Positions 16,872-27,027 of a DNA stretch of 64,000 nt are shown here, piece by piece; the first letter of the stretch is position 1, and the number at the start of each line of letters is the position of its first letter. Below the pieces are notes generated by a model. That model saw only the letters and a list, made by a program, of their open reading frames with translations. It ran no database searches and had not been told where the DNA came from. The DNA is from Deltaproteobacteria bacterium (GTDB lineage Bacteria; UBA10199; JADGCS01), in NCBI GenBank assembly GCA_024233595.1, contig JACKPK010000004.1:1-64000 (forward strand), read 5' to 3'. Position numbers and translations under genes: made by a program.

Positions 16872-17891
16872 TTATGCGACATCGTTTGCGAGTAATTCCG
16901 CAATTTGAACCGCATTTAACGCCGCGCCTTTAAGAAGCTGATCGCCGCAAACAAAGCAATGAAGCACATTAGCGCGATCAAGATCGGCACGAACCCGACC
17001 CACAAAGGTTTCGTATTTGCCCGCCACATCCAAAGGCATGGGGAAGTGATTTTCTTGTCGATCGTCCATTATTTTTACTCCCGGCGCCTCATTTAAAACT
17101 TTTGTCACCGCAGAAAAATCAACGGGCTGCGTTAATTCTAGGCTAATGGATTCAGAATGTGCACGTTCAATCGGAACACGAACACAAGTGGGAGCCACTT
17201 CTATACTTTGATCACCAAGAATTTTTTTGGTCTCTTGCACCATTTTGTATTCTTCTTGATTAAAACCATTCTCTAAAATTTTTGAATCGTGTGAGAACAC
17301 ATTGTTCACAATCACGTGTGAAAAAATTTCTGCTTTTGGCTGACGCCCTTCCACCAAATCTTTTTGTTGCGTGCGTAGTTCTTCTAAAGCCATGGCTCCA
17401 GCACCACTCACAGCTTGATAAGAAGACACTGTGATGCGTTTGATCGGATTGATTTTATGAATTGGATTAACAGCAACGAGCATGATGATCGTTGTGCAGT
17501 TCGGGTTAGCGATAATGCCTTTGTGATTTTTTACAGCTTCGGGATTCACTTCTGGAACAACAAGAGGAACACCATCAGTCATACGAAAGGCACTGGAGTT
17601 ATCGATCACAACCGCACCAGCGGCCACAGCTGCATCCGCAAATTCTTTGGAGCGATCACCACCAGCTGAAAAAAGCGCAATGTCGATGTCTTTAAAGGAA
17701 TCTTGAGTGAGCTCTTGCACAGCGATTTTTTTGCCTTTGAATTCGAGCTCTTTACCAACCGAACGCGCAGACGCAAGCAAACGTAATTCACCAACAGGAA
17801 AATTTCGTTTCTCTAATGTTTGAATCATTTCGATACCGACAGCGCCTGTGGCACCCGCAATGGCAATGTTGTAATTTTGTTTTTTTTGCAT
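16872..17891 (-). CDS. asd: Aspartate-semialdehyde dehydrogenase
   Basis: It reduces aspartyl phosphate to the semialdehyde for Lys, Met, Thr and diaminopimelate synthesis. IAGATGAVG is the NADP-binding loop, SSAFRM and the catalytic Cys in ANPNCTT are intact, and SSYQAVSGAGA and VPIERAHSESI follow. The length of 339 is normal. It lies downstream of leuB, separated by repeats. Confidence 0.96.
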   Translation of the reverse strand: MQKKQNYNIAIAGATGAVGIEMIQTLEKRNFPVGELRLLASARSVGKELEFKGKKIAVQELTQDSFKDIDIALFSAGGDRSKEFADAAVAAGAVVIDNSSAFRMTDGVPLVVPEVNPEAVKNHKGIIANPNCTTIIMLVAVNPIHKINPIKRITVSSYQAVSGAGAMALEELRTQQKDLVEGRQPKAEIFSHVIVNNVFSHDSKILENGFNQEEYKMVQETKKILGDQSIEVAPTCVRVPIERAHSESISLELTQPVDFSAVTKVLNEAPGVKIMDDRQENHFPMPLDVAGKYETFVGRVRADLDRANVLHCFVCGDQLLKGAALNAVQIAELLANDVA

Positions 17892-17918
17892 AAGTTATTC
17901 CATGTAATCCTGCAATTG

Positions 17919-18022
17919 CGTCATCTCGAACGATGCCCATACACCGAATGGTGTTGGGCGAAGTGAGAGATCTTTTCAGAAAGGCAAGATTTCTCTTCGC
18001 CTTCGACGAATCGAAATGACAG
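17919..18022. repeat. Inverted-repeat element of the GTCATT..GAC type
   Basis: CGTCATCTCGAACG and CGAATCGAAATGACAG form the outer ends, and GAGAGATCTT with AAGATTTCTC form inner inverted parts of a roughly 104-bp imperfect palindrome. The ends resemble module E. It lies between asd and leuB, with no coding potential. Confidence 0.6.
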
Positions 18023-18030
18023 TCAATTTT

Positions 18031-18069
18031 TTAGGCTCCTAAGCTCCTAAGCACTTAGGTACATAGGTG
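18031..18069. repeat. Module A repeat
   Basis: Successive units read TTAGGCTCCTAAGCTCCTAA, then GCACTTAGGTACATAGGTG. It adjoins the inverted-repeat element and ends eight bases before the leuB stop codon. Confidence 0.6.
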
Positions 18070-18076
18070 AAAACAT

Positions 18077-19177
18077 TTAGACACCTAAAATCTTTTCCAA
18101 CTCCCGCACCACCGCATCACCCATTTCTTCTGTTGATGCGATTTTACTTTGCGCACTTCCAGCAATATCGCCTGTGCGCACGCCAGCTTCTAAAACATTT
18201 TCGACAGCCTTTTCAATAGCTCTTCCAAGATCTATTAAATCAAAACTATGAATGAGCATCATGGCGACCGACAAAATGGTCGCCAAAGGATTTGCCTTGC
18301 CCTGTCCCGCAATATCTGGCGCAGAGCCATGCACCGGTTCGTACAAACCAAAACTTTTTTCGTTTAAAGAAGCGCTTGGCAACATGCCAATGGAACCTGT
18401 CAACATCGCAGCCGCATCCGAAAGAATGTCGCCAAATAAATTACCGGTGAGGATGACATCAAATTGTTTGGGGTCTTTGATGAGTTGCATGGCGGCGTTA
18501 TCGACATAAAGATGATCCAATTTAACATCTGGGTATTTTTTAGAAGTGCTGATCACAACCGAACGCCATAGCTCGGAGCTTTCAAGAACATTTGCTTTGT
18601 CTACAGAAGTAAGTTGCTTTCTTCTTTTTTGTGCCGCTTGAAAAGCCACATGCGCAATGCGACGGATTTCGCTTTCGGAATAACGAAGCGTGTTGAAGCC
18701 AAGGGTTTCGTCGCCAACCTTATCTAAACCACGCGGCTCTCCAAAATAAATCCCCCCGGTGAGCTCGCGCACAACCAAAAGGTCAACACCGCTCACCACC
18801 TCTTCACGCAAAGTTGACGCGCTCACAAGTTTAGGAAACACACGCGCTGGTCGCAGGTTAGCAAACAGGCCAAAATGTTTGCGGATGGCCAGCAAGCCAC
18901 GCTCGGGTCTTTTGCCGCGTTCGATTTGATCCCAAACAGGACCACCAACCGCACCTAGTAAAATGGCATCGGCTTTTTCACAACCAGCTTTAGTGCTTTG
19001 CGGAAAAGGTTCCCCTAATTCATCGACCGCAGCACCGCCAAAAGGATACTGTTCACAAATGAAATTGTATTTTGTTTTTTGAGACAGGCAATCGAGAACA
19101 CGTTTGGCTTGCGCCACAACCTCGGGGCCAATGCCGTCTCCCGGTAAAAGAGCGATTTGAAATTCGGTTTTAGACAT
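18077..19177 (-). CDS. leuB: 3-isopropylmalate dehydrogenase
   Basis: This enzyme of leucine synthesis oxidises 3-isopropylmalate. LLPGDGIGPEV opens the fold, RELTGGIYFG is the substrate-loop signature that separates LeuB from isocitrate dehydrogenase, and NLFGDILSDAAAML and EPVHGSAPDIAGQGKANP are the metal and NAD regions. The length of 366 is normal. No other leu gene is in the window. Confidence 0.96.
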   Translation of the reverse strand: MSKTEFQIALLPGDGIGPEVVAQAKRVLDCLSQKTKYNFICEQYPFGGAAVDELGEPFPQSTKAGCEKADAILLGAVGGPVWDQIERGKRPERGLLAIRKHFGLFANLRPARVFPKLVSASTLREEVVSGVDLLVVRELTGGIYFGEPRGLDKVGDETLGFNTLRYSESEIRRIAHVAFQAAQKRRKQLTSVDKANVLESSELWRSVVISTSKKYPDVKLDHLYVDNAAMQLIKDPKQFDVILTGNLFGDILSDAAAMLTGSIGMLPSASLNEKSFGLYEPVHGSAPDIAGQGKANPLATILSVAMMLIHSFDLIDLGRAIEKAVENVLEAGVRTGDIAGSAQSKIASTEEMGDAVVRELEKILGV

Positions 19178-19227
19178 GCGGGTGATTTAGTCGAGGGCCA
19201 AAGAAAAAATCAAGACGAGATCAACGC

Positions 19228-21651
19228 TCACTCTTCCTCAATCTCTCCGGGCAAAGGCCCCGTGTACTCCGTAGGGCGAATAAAAATCACATTGACCTCG
19301 CCAGTTTCTAAAGCGCGGTATTTCAGGGTTTGGTAATGCGCGCCACCAATAACAGAAACTGCCAACTGATTGGGAGATTGCTCTGCCACAGTCTGCGCAT
19401 TATCGATTAAAAACTGGGAACGAATGCCAGAAAATAAATCTACGGCTAAATTCTTATTTGCATTGAACCCGTCTTCTTTATGCAATTCAGGTTCTGAGGG
19501 CAGTCCTAAAACTCATCACCTTTTACAAATCAGCGGAAACTTTTGAATGTTGGATACTCTAGCCATTCCATTGATGGCATTTGTCCATCCGCTTCTTCAT
19601 ACATTTGATGAAACCAAAATAAAAGCTCTTTCAGACGATGTAGAATATGACAAACTATTCACAATCATGATCTGATCAATTTTATTGGCAAAGATAAGAA
19701 TATTTTGATGCTGTGATTCCTGCAAGCGAATGGCTTTTTCTTAATACTTCATTTGTTGCTCCGCGTTGATTTTTAAACTCTGCTCACTTTTTTTTTACAT
19801 TTGATTTCTGTGTTTACATTGCACCTGCTGTCTGGGTCAGAAGTCATGTCAAAGCAATCCTTCTATAAGTATATTTCATTAGGACTATATTCAAATTCTT
19901 CCAAAAACAATGCAGGGCTGAGTTCTTTTAATAATAAAATATCATGGAGCTCTGACACATTCAGTTCCGGACTCTGATGATGATCCAAAAATCAGCACAG
20001 AAGGAGCTTGTGAGGTTCTAGCTGGAATGTAATCATCAACCTCCCAGAACCCCTGAAGTAAATCAGAATTCAAAGTTGTGTGTTCGTTCACCCAAGTCGC
20101 AAATTCAGATCAGTTAAATCTGAGTTGGGTCGATTTGAGGTTTCACTAAAGATTTCCAAAAACCCAAAATACGCCTTCAGACGCTTCCAGTTCGAACAAA
20201 GCGCTGCATTGCATGACTAAACGATTGATACCTGATTCCTGAGGAATAAGATCTTTAAAATTTCTTTAATTTCTTCTTTGAGGAACCTGGAATAGAGCCT
20301 CTACTTTCGGTTCTTCTTTACAAACCTATAAAATCTGATGTCCATTCAAAACATGAATAGCTGCTTCTGTCTAATTTTTGTTCGTTTCTTGCAATTCAAT
20401 TTCATTTTTGGTGAATGACTTTTTTTCGTAATCTAAAGTTTATCGAAAATTTTGTGAATAAAAAAGTCAGCATTACACCAATATAACTCCATAAACTTAC
20501 TGAAGTGCCTTCAAGGCTCCATCAATTTTAAACCGGTAAGCCCTGTGGCTCCTCGAATAAAATTCCGGAAAGCCATGCGACTAATCTAAAGAGGTGCTAA
20601 TAAATAATCCCCAGCCGCTTGGATAAAGCTCATTCAACCCGGCATCGCTTGCATTTTCGTGGAAACGCGTAGTCTAAACTAAAGAATGGACCACCGAGTG
20701 CGGATCATTTGATTAAAAAGTGATGTCAGACATAAATCCTCTATCGGGCAAAAACACTTAAAGTTGGTACAGTTTTTATGCTTTTTTCACTTACGGGAAA
20801 ATGAACTTTTGGGTGTTTTTTTTTGACCTGTGTGGCTAATTCAGCAACAAAGGCCAAAGGAATTGTTTTCATTTTAGTAGGTCAGCCTACTAAATACCTG
20901 TAGAACTCGCGCCTTCCCCCAACACTTCTCTGAGAATATAGTTTTTTATAAACGCGAGCGCCTTTATCTAAGAAGCTTTGGTCTAAACTCAACAAGGAAT
21001 TTGCCGTGCGCCTGCCACTGCCAAATAAAGCTTCTGCCTGAAAAGTCTGATTGGCTTTTGAGCTGATGAGTTGATTTCTTTGAGCACTTCTATCTGCAAG
21101 CCTTTCAAGCATTGCAAAACAAAGGCACTGTTCACAAGCCAAGGGCTTCATGTATTTGCATTTTGGTGATCTCGTGCGCACGTACTTTTTATGCAAAACA
21201 GAGGTGACTTCAAAGGTAAGGGCTGGGTTCGTAAAACACAAATCAGTCAATAAATGCTTTGTTGTAATTTAAGAGATTTTACTCTGAGGCCCGGGAAGAA
21301 CATTAAGACAAGAAGATATCGCATCGAGACAACTCCTGAGTCATGGGCTGGCCTCCTCGCGCAATTGTTTGAGGACATTCGTTGCACAACTTGCGAAGTG
21401 TTTGTTTAGAATCCGCTTCAGTAAAGCTGCACGAAGCAATCCATTTGAGTTCGGTAAATCGGGGACCTCACTCAAAGCTTGTATTCAGCGGTAATCCATA
21501 AGAACGCAACAGATTCTGCTATGCTTTTCGATAAAAAGCGGTTCAACGGTTCTGATAACTGCTTAAACAAGATCCAAACTGATTTTGCGCTTGAGTTGCA
21601 GGCAATGATTTTTGCTTTTTAGCGCTTTGGCATTAAAACAACAATAGCCAT
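19228..21651 (-). pseudogene. Decayed gene for an exported protein (about 2.4 kb)
   Basis: Reading the minus strand from an ATG at 21651 to a stop at 19228, protein-like stretches follow one another but switch frame and meet stops many times. Examples are TELKWIASCSFTEADSKQTL (about 21.4 kb), the open block 21250-20882 (FLDKGARVYKKLYSQRS), IPLAFVAELATQVKKKHPKV (20.86 kb), ELYPSGWGLFIST (20.62 kb), CSALFELEASEGVFWVFGNL (20.18 kb), ELHDILLLKELSPALFLEEF (19.95 kb), ANKIDQIMIVNSL (19.68 kb) and an open C-terminus 19485-19228 (HYQTLKYRALETGEVNVIFI, ending in EIEEE). The original may have been about 700-800 residues. I do not recognise its family. Confidence 0.72.
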
Positions 21652-21915
21652 TATTTTAAACAATGGCAAGTATTAGCTAGTTTAAATTAGGGGAAATTTA
21701 GTTTTGAATTTAAGTATTGTCTTCCTCGCGAATAAGTGGGATCTCTATTGCTACCAAAATCTGAATCGAATACTAGATCGCGCCTCGCGGGAAAGACAGG
21801 AAGTATGTACGGTGAAGCAGACGCCAAAAAAAAAAAAAAAAAAAACTAGAAAGCCCTTTTATACTTCAGAAAAATACTCCAAAAATGTTCCACAGGAGCT
21901 GTAAATGCGTCGGTC

Positions 21916-22757
21916 TCAGGGCTGATTGCGCGTCATTTGCCAACAGTGTAACCCCATCTGATGGGTTTTTTCATCGGCTGGTTCATCGGAATAAAGCGGG
22001 TCGTTCTCATGACCTCGCCACCTTTGGCTTGAATGCACACGAATTTGATTTGTGCGGCCGTGGTGTGGGAAGTTTAACAATAAAAGTCCATTCGCCAAGG
22101 TTTGTGCAAAGGAGTGAATTCTGTTTTGGCATCCTTGCCCTCTTCTAAACCAGCACCGTAACCACGTTTAACACGACAAACACGACCAACAGGCAAATCA
22201 ACCACAAAGGTTTCTGTGCCAAAATCACCCTTGGCAATCACACCATAAACTTTTTGCATCTGATTTTTTTCCATTTGAAGATGCAAGAATCGCGCTCGCT
22301 GCGATTCTGTCGCCATGATCAACACCCCACTTGTGTGAGCGTCCAAACGGTGAATGGTGTGAAACTTTCGATCTGGATGTTGTTCGCGCAAAAGATACAG
22401 CAAGGTATTTTTGTTAAAACGACCGGCAGGATGCACAGGCAAAGGAGCTGGCTTATTGATGACCAGCACACCGTCTTGATCATAAATGATTTTATAATCC
22501 GGATTAACTGGCGGCTCTTGCACATCGTCACGCACGGTGTGAATCAAATCGTTTGCTTTTAAAATTTGATTGGGATCGACACCCTGACGGTTCACCGTGA
22601 TCTTGCCCTCTTCAATCAAACGCAACCAATAATCACGACTCTTGAACGCAAAACGCTGTGCGAAAAAATCAATCACAGACAATCCGATGTAAGCTTCAAA
22701 AACTTCAAAGCGAAACTGCTGTGTGTAAGGTTTACGATGGAGCCAATTGATACTCAT
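21916..22757 (-). pseudogene. RluA-family pseudouridine synthase broken by frameshift
   Basis: The frame from 22757 encodes an S4-like N-terminus (YWLRLIEEGKITVNRQG) and the catalytic HRLDAHTSGVLI motif of RluA-type rRNA pseudouridine synthases, then ends early at 22074 after TEFTPLHKPW. The missing C-terminus is present in another frame at 22098-21916 (LLLLNFPHHGRTNQIRVHSS ... NDPLYSDEPAD ... GLHCWQMT), matching the family's GRTHQIRVH, DPLYG and final segments. At least one frameshift plus small lesions separate the parts. Loss of function is likely unless this is an assembly error. Confidence 0.8.
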
Positions 22758-22841
22758 GAGGGGCTAGCGACTAGGGGCTTGGGGTTAGAAAATCAAAAAA
22801 ATAAAACTCCATTTGAGGCTCACGATCGTTTCCTTGCAGTG

Positions 22842-23705
22842 ATGAAGAAACAAATTTCACTCATATGCCTTATCTCTTTGATATTTTTAACAAATTGTGG
22901 GGCCAAGATCTACGAAGAAACCCTGAACATTGCGGTTTTGAATCAAAATTACAACGAGCACCTTTACGCCGTGGACCAAGATTTAGAAGTCGTCGAGCGC
23001 AGTGACATGGTCTTCACAAAAACCAAAGGCAATCTGCCCAGCGGCATTGCCTTGGATGCTGAAGGCTACCTGACCGGCATCCCCACAGAGGTTGGCAATT
23101 TTGAATTTCAAGTCACTGTCTACGCTATCGATAATTACTTTGGTTCCGACAATGTCACCGAAGACGCCGAATGGTTCACACTCTTTGTCACCGAGGCCAG
23201 TTCAAACGCGGCCTGCCCTAACCCTGATAACGAAACTTCGTCTGAAATCTTCATCTGTGCCGGCAGCATTGAAACAAACGATCTTGAAGAAGGCGACGAG
23301 CTGAACGTGGACATCAACCTCCACGTTCAGCTTTCCAAAGCCAAAAAATATGACATCGAAGAAATTCGTTTCATGATCAGCTACGATGACAGCTTGTTCC
23401 GCGTTGACGAAAACGCCCTGAACTCACTTTTGTTACGTGAAGCCGCCACACGTTCGGAAGCCAGCGTGCGTTTTGAAACCAATGTCTCTGGCGATATCAT
23501 TGTCGCACTAACTGCCCAAGGCGAAAACTTTCACAAGCCCGGCCGCATCATAGACCTGCCTCTGGTTCTTATTGACACCCCCGAAGACGGCGCCGAAGCC
23601 GATTTTACGGTCACAATCTTAGCGATTGAGTCAGGCAACAATGATGCCGATCTTCCTGATTTTGTTGCGATTGATGGTGATTTCTCGCACAGCATTTCTG
23701 ATTAG
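22842..23705 (+). CDS. Lipoprotein with putative Ig-like domain
   Basis: Start at 22842 because MKKQISLICLISLIFLTNCG is a textbook lipoprotein signal with LTNC lipobox; the longer open frame overlaps the divergent rluA remnant and is not credible. Residues 40-115 include LPSGIALDAEGYLTGIPTEVG, the pattern of putative-Ig (He_PIG) domains. The rest (DVNIDLHV-like beta strands, ISYDDSLFRVD, GRIIDLPLVLI) resembles a cohesin-like beta sandwich. It is probably anchored to the inner or outer membrane with a binding or structural role. No enzyme motif is visible. Confidence 0.75.
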   Translation: MKKQISLICLISLIFLTNCGAKIYEETLNIAVLNQNYNEHLYAVDQDLEVVERSDMVFTKTKGNLPSGIALDAEGYLTGIPTEVGNFEFQVTVYAIDNYFGSDNVTEDAEWFTLFVTEASSNAACPNPDNETSSEIFICAGSIETNDLEEGDELNVDINLHVQLSKAKKYDIEEIRFMISYDDSLFRVDENALNSLLLREAATRSEASVRFETNVSGDIIVALTAQGENFHKPGRIIDLPLVLIDTPEDGAEADFTVTILAIESGNNDADLPDFVAIDGDFSHSISD

Positions 23706-23785
23706 AGATTTTTAGAATTTAAAAATGCTTGCTTGTCTTGCTGTGATCAGCGATGCCTGTTCAAACCAATTGATTTAAATTGTTT

Positions 23786-26125
23786 ATGGCAAACACTTAT
23801 CAAGACGCACTCTTAGAAATCATGAATCTTAGCAGCATGATTCATGCGCCTGATGATCTCAAACAGGTCTTGAACTCTCTTGTGCAAAAAATTGCCAAAC
23901 TCATGTCCGTTGATGCCTGCTCCTTGTATTTATACTCACCAGTAAATGATCAAATCACCTTAAAAGCAACCTTTGGACTAAACAACGAACTCATTGATCA
24001 CATCTCAGTCAAACCCGGCCAAGGTCTAACAGGCAAAACCTTTGAACAAGGCACCCCGCTTTCCATTGACGACGCGCGCAAGGATCAAAAATTCATCCCG
24101 ATTGCCGGACTTGGTGAGGAACAATACAACGCCTACCTAGCAGCTCCTTTGGTTTACAATCGCCAAGCCATCGGCGTGATTTCGGTGCAAAACAAAGTCG
24201 CCAAAAAGTTCTCAAAAAAAGACACCCAATTCTTGCTCGCTTTGGCGATCCCTGCTGTGGGTCTTGTCGAAAAAGCAAAGTTCTTAGAAAGCGTTTCTGG
24301 TTTTGACAAAAAAGATGTCACTCAAAAAAGCACACCGCATGACGAAGCCATTACTTATCAGTATTTAAAAGATCATATCTTGCATGGCATCGCTGCCGTT
24401 CCCGGCATCACCATGGGGCATCTGCGGGTGATCCATCATAATCATGGCACAGCTGGCAATCGCATTGAACCACAAGCCGTAAAAAACGAACTCGAAAAAT
24501 TCAAAGAAGCCATTGAATACGTGGCGAACGAAATTAAAAAAACCAAAGCGCAGGCCGAAGAAAAATTTGGTCCCGAAGAAGCCAGTATTTTTGAAGCTTA
24601 TCTACTGTTCTTAGAGAGCACCAACTTTCAAAAGCAAGTGCAACAAGAAATCAAAACCAATATCTCGGCCGTGCAAGCAGTCAATCATGTCGTGCAACAA
24701 TACATGGACCGTATGTCTGTTGCGCAAGATGATTATATAAAAGAACGCGCTTATGACATCCAAGATGTGGCGCGCAAAGTCGTCGACCATTTGGTGTACG
24801 GTGAAAAACACCACAAAGATTTTTCAGTCACAGAAGACACCATTTTCTTAAACGAGTTTTGGTCTATTTCTGACTTTGTCGATTTGGACCTTAAAATGAC
24901 CAAGGGGATTGTATCCCATAACGGTGGCGCCAGTTCCCACATTGCCATTTTAGCTGACACGCTGAACCTCCCGACTGTTTTGGGTTTAGGTTCGGCTGCA
25001 GCGCAGTTGCGCGACGGTGATTTTTTAATTGTCGATGGTTATTCCGGCACCGCGATTGTCAACCCATCGCCGTCTACCATTCAGATCTACAAATCCGAAT
25101 TGGCCGAAATCGAAAAGCGACGCAAAAAGTTTGAAGTCAACAAGCAACAAAAGGTTTCTATTGCGTTAAAAAAAGGCGCGCGAAAACAAATTTCCATTGG
25201 AGCCAACCTGGGCATGGCTGCGCATGTGGCCAACGCGGTTAAATCTGGTGCCGATCACGTCGGGCTCTACCGAACCGAATTCCCCTTCTTGGTGCGAAAA
25301 AGCCTCCCCACAGAACAAGAGCAGTTTGAAATCTACCAAAGCGTTTTAAAAGGCATGAAAGGCAAAGAAGTCACTTTCAGAACGCTTGATATTGGTGGCG
25401 ATAAATACGTGCCGTATTTGAATCTTCCCGAAGAAAGCAATCCAGCATTGGGCTGGCGCGCCATTCGTTTTTCTTTAGAACGCCGAGACCTTTTTCGCAT
25501 TCAGTTGCGTGCCTTGGCTCGGGCTTCGGCTTACGGAAAAATGAAGCTGCTCTTTCCGATGGTGTCAGACTTAAAACAAATCCGCATTGTCAAAGATGAA
25601 TTCCAAATGGTCTGCAAGCAACTCAAAGAAGAAGGCATCCCCTTTGCTAAAAAGATTCCTTTGGGAATCATGATCGAATTGCCTGCCGCGGTAAAAATTG
25701 CGCAGCACCTCATCAAAGAAGTCGATTTTTTTTCAATTGGAACAAACGATTTGGTTCAATACTGCCTTGGGGTTGACCGCACCAACCCTTTGGTTGCTGA
25801 CCTCTATGACCCTTACCACCCAGCCGTGATCCAACTCATTCACGAAGCCATTGAAAAAACCCATAAAGCCGGCAAAAAAATCTACGTGTGTGGCGACATT
25901 GCCTCGCAGCCCAAATTAGCAGCACTCCTCATTGGACTTGGTATTGATGGCCTTTCTTTAATCCCCAGAAATATCCCCAAAATCAAATACCTGATCCGAC
26001 AACTCAAAAACTGTGATGTCCAAAAATTAGGTCGCAAAATATTGAAACAAGACTCACCTAATTGTATTAAAAAAATACTGAATGAGTGTTTTGCGACACC
26101 CGAACTCAATGCGTTTGAAACCTAA
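23786..26125 (+). CDS. ptsP: PTS-Ntr enzyme I (GAF domain plus PEP phosphotransferase)
   Basis: Residues 10-160 are a GAF domain (LMSVDACSLYLYSP ... GVISVQNK). Residues 200-345 are the HPr-binding helical domain (IAAVPGITMGHLRVIHHN). GGASSHIAILAD holds the phospho-accepting His. Residues 470-760 are the PEP-binding barrel (GLYRTEFPFL, MIELPAAV, GTNDLVQYCLGVDRTNP, CGDIAS). It would take phosphate from PEP and pass it to an NPr-type protein in nitrogen-linked regulation. No partner PTS gene is in the window. The ATG at 23786 is used; no clear ribosome site is visible. Confidence 0.94.
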   Translation: MANTYQDALLEIMNLSSMIHAPDDLKQVLNSLVQKIAKLMSVDACSLYLYSPVNDQITLKATFGLNNELIDHISVKPGQGLTGKTFEQGTPLSIDDARKDQKFIPIAGLGEEQYNAYLAAPLVYNRQAIGVISVQNKVAKKFSKKDTQFLLALAIPAVGLVEKAKFLESVSGFDKKDVTQKSTPHDEAITYQYLKDHILHGIAAVPGITMGHLRVIHHNHGTAGNRIEPQAVKNELEKFKEAIEYVANEIKKTKAQAEEKFGPEEASIFEAYLLFLESTNFQKQVQQEIKTNISAVQAVNHVVQQYMDRMSVAQDDYIKERAYDIQDVARKVVDHLVYGEKHHKDFSVTEDTIFLNEFWSISDFVDLDLKMTKGIVSHNGGASSHIAILADTLNLPTVLGLGSAAAQLRDGDFLIVDGYSGTAIVNPSPSTIQIYKSELAEIEKRRKKFEVNKQQKVSIALKKGARKQISIGANLGMAAHVANAVKSGADHVGLYRTEFPFLVRKSLPTEQEQFEIYQSVLKGMKGKEVTFRTLDIGGDKYVPYLNLPEESNPALGWRAIRFSLERRDLFRIQLRALARASAYGKMKLLFPMVSDLKQIRIVKDEFQMVCKQLKEEGIPFAKKIPLGIMIELPAAVKIAQHLIKEVDFFSIGTNDLVQYCLGVDRTNPLVADLYDPYHPAVIQLIHEAIEKTHKAGKKIYVCGDIASQPKLAALLIGLGIDGLSLIPRNIPKIKYLIRQLKNCDVQKLGRKILKQDSPNCIKKILNECFATPELNAFET

Positions 26126-26139
26126 TTAAAGGACAACCC

Positions 26140-26430
26140 ATGAAACTCATTTGCCATAGCTGCAAAAAAGAAATCGACCTCAGCGATAAAGTTGGGTTTC
26201 GCGAAACCTGTGAGTTTTGTGATGCTGATTTGCATTGCTGTTTGCAATGCTCTTTTTATGATACCGCTGCCTACAACGAATGCCGCGAGTCCTCGGCTGA
26301 TCGGGTACTAGACAAAGACCGCGCAAATTACTGTGATTATTTTCAAGGCAGTTCAGAACAAGCGGGTGCCAAACAAAGCTCGGCAGCTGACGATGCAAAA
26401 GCCAAGCTAGAGGCTTTATTTAAGAAATGA
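26140..26430 (+). CDS. Small zinc-ribbon-like protein
   Basis: This 96-residue protein has CHSC and CEFC pairs followed by HCCLQC, a likely zinc-binding arrangement, and then an acidic, Ala-rich tail. It is 14 bp after ptsP and probably co-transcribed. Its last 15 bp overlap the convergent pgpA end. It is unrecognised as a named family; the CYDTAAYN-like FYDTAAYNECRESSADRV segment looks conserved-type rather than random. Confidence 0.7.
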   Translation: MKLICHSCKKEIDLSDKVGFRETCEFCDADLHCCLQCSFYDTAAYNECRESSADRVLDKDRANYCDYFQGSSEQAGAKQSSAADDAKAKLEALFKK

Positions 26431-26901
26431 CGTGCCCCACCCTGTCCATTTAATAATAAAAGGAAGCGCGTAGAGCAAAACACCGGCCTGAATGCCAGCG
26501 ACCAAATCGTCACCCACAACACCCAAACCACCCTTGAGTTTGTCTTGAGCCCAATTGGCGGGGAAAATTTTTGCGACATCAAAAAGACGGAAAAACAAAA
26601 AGCCCAGCACCAAATTGAAGGTGCTGTAAGTCACAAAACTATAACAGAATAAAACACCGGCAATTTCATCGATGATGATTTGCTGGCAGTCTTTCTTTTT
26701 GTAGGCCTTTTCGGCAAGGTGAGCCACAACAATGGCAAAGACCGCAAATGCCAAAGAAAAAATCTGAAACCACATTTGGCTATTTTGGCGCAGCAAGAAA
26801 AATAACACGCAGCCCCACAAAGTGCCAAAGGTGCCTGGAGCAACGGGGACATTGCCAACACCAAAACCTGTCGCAAGCGTTTTTGATAAATCGTCAAACA
26901 T
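26416..26901 (-). CDS. pgpA: Phosphatidylglycerophosphatase A
   Basis: This membrane enzyme dephosphorylates phosphatidylglycerol phosphate. The family motifs are present: GNVPVAPGTFGTLWG near the N-terminus, IIIDEIAGVLF in the middle and GGLGVVGDDLVAGIQAGV near the C-terminus. There are three to four membrane helices, and the length of 161 is normal. It is convergent with the zinc-ribbon gene. Confidence 0.93.
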   Translation of the reverse strand: MFDDLSKTLATGFGVGNVPVAPGTFGTLWGCVLFFLLRQNSQMWFQIFSLAFAVFAIVVAHLAEKAYKKKDCQQIIIDEIAGVLFCYSFVTYSTFNLVLGFLFFRLFDVAKIFPANWAQDKLKGGLGVVGDDLVAGIQAGVLLYALPFIIKWTGWGTSFLK

Positions 26902-26957
26902 GCTTTGTTTCTAACATAAGTTAAAAACATGCCAAGGACTTAGTGAAAAAATGAGTT

Positions 26958-27000
26958 AAAAATTCCTTGGCCAGAGACGCTCAAAAGAGCGCTCTGACCA
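26958..27000 (-). terminator. Possible terminator after the 537-residue gene
   Basis: GGTCAGAGCGCTC and GAGCGTCTCTGGCC pair (one mismatch region) around a TTTT loop, followed after a few bases by TTTTT on the minus strand. It lies 27 bp beyond the stop codon at 27028. Confidence 0.4.
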
Positions 27001-27027
27001 AGGGTTGGGGTAGGTGGTTGTTTAAAA

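Noticed and set aside
20882..21250. Independent 122-residue gene
   Set aside because: It lies in order with other fragments of the same decayed reading direction, has no clear ribosome site, and peptide-like sequence continues past its stop in another frame.
21704..21904. Short plus-strand frame ending in a Lys-rich stretch
   Set aside because: The Lys run comes from a poly-A tract (about 21 A near 21825-21845), there is no ribosome site, and it lies in a decayed region.
22566..22841. N-terminal extension of the lipoprotein frame
   Set aside because: It is antisense to the rluA remnant and precedes a perfect lipoprotein signal at 22842.
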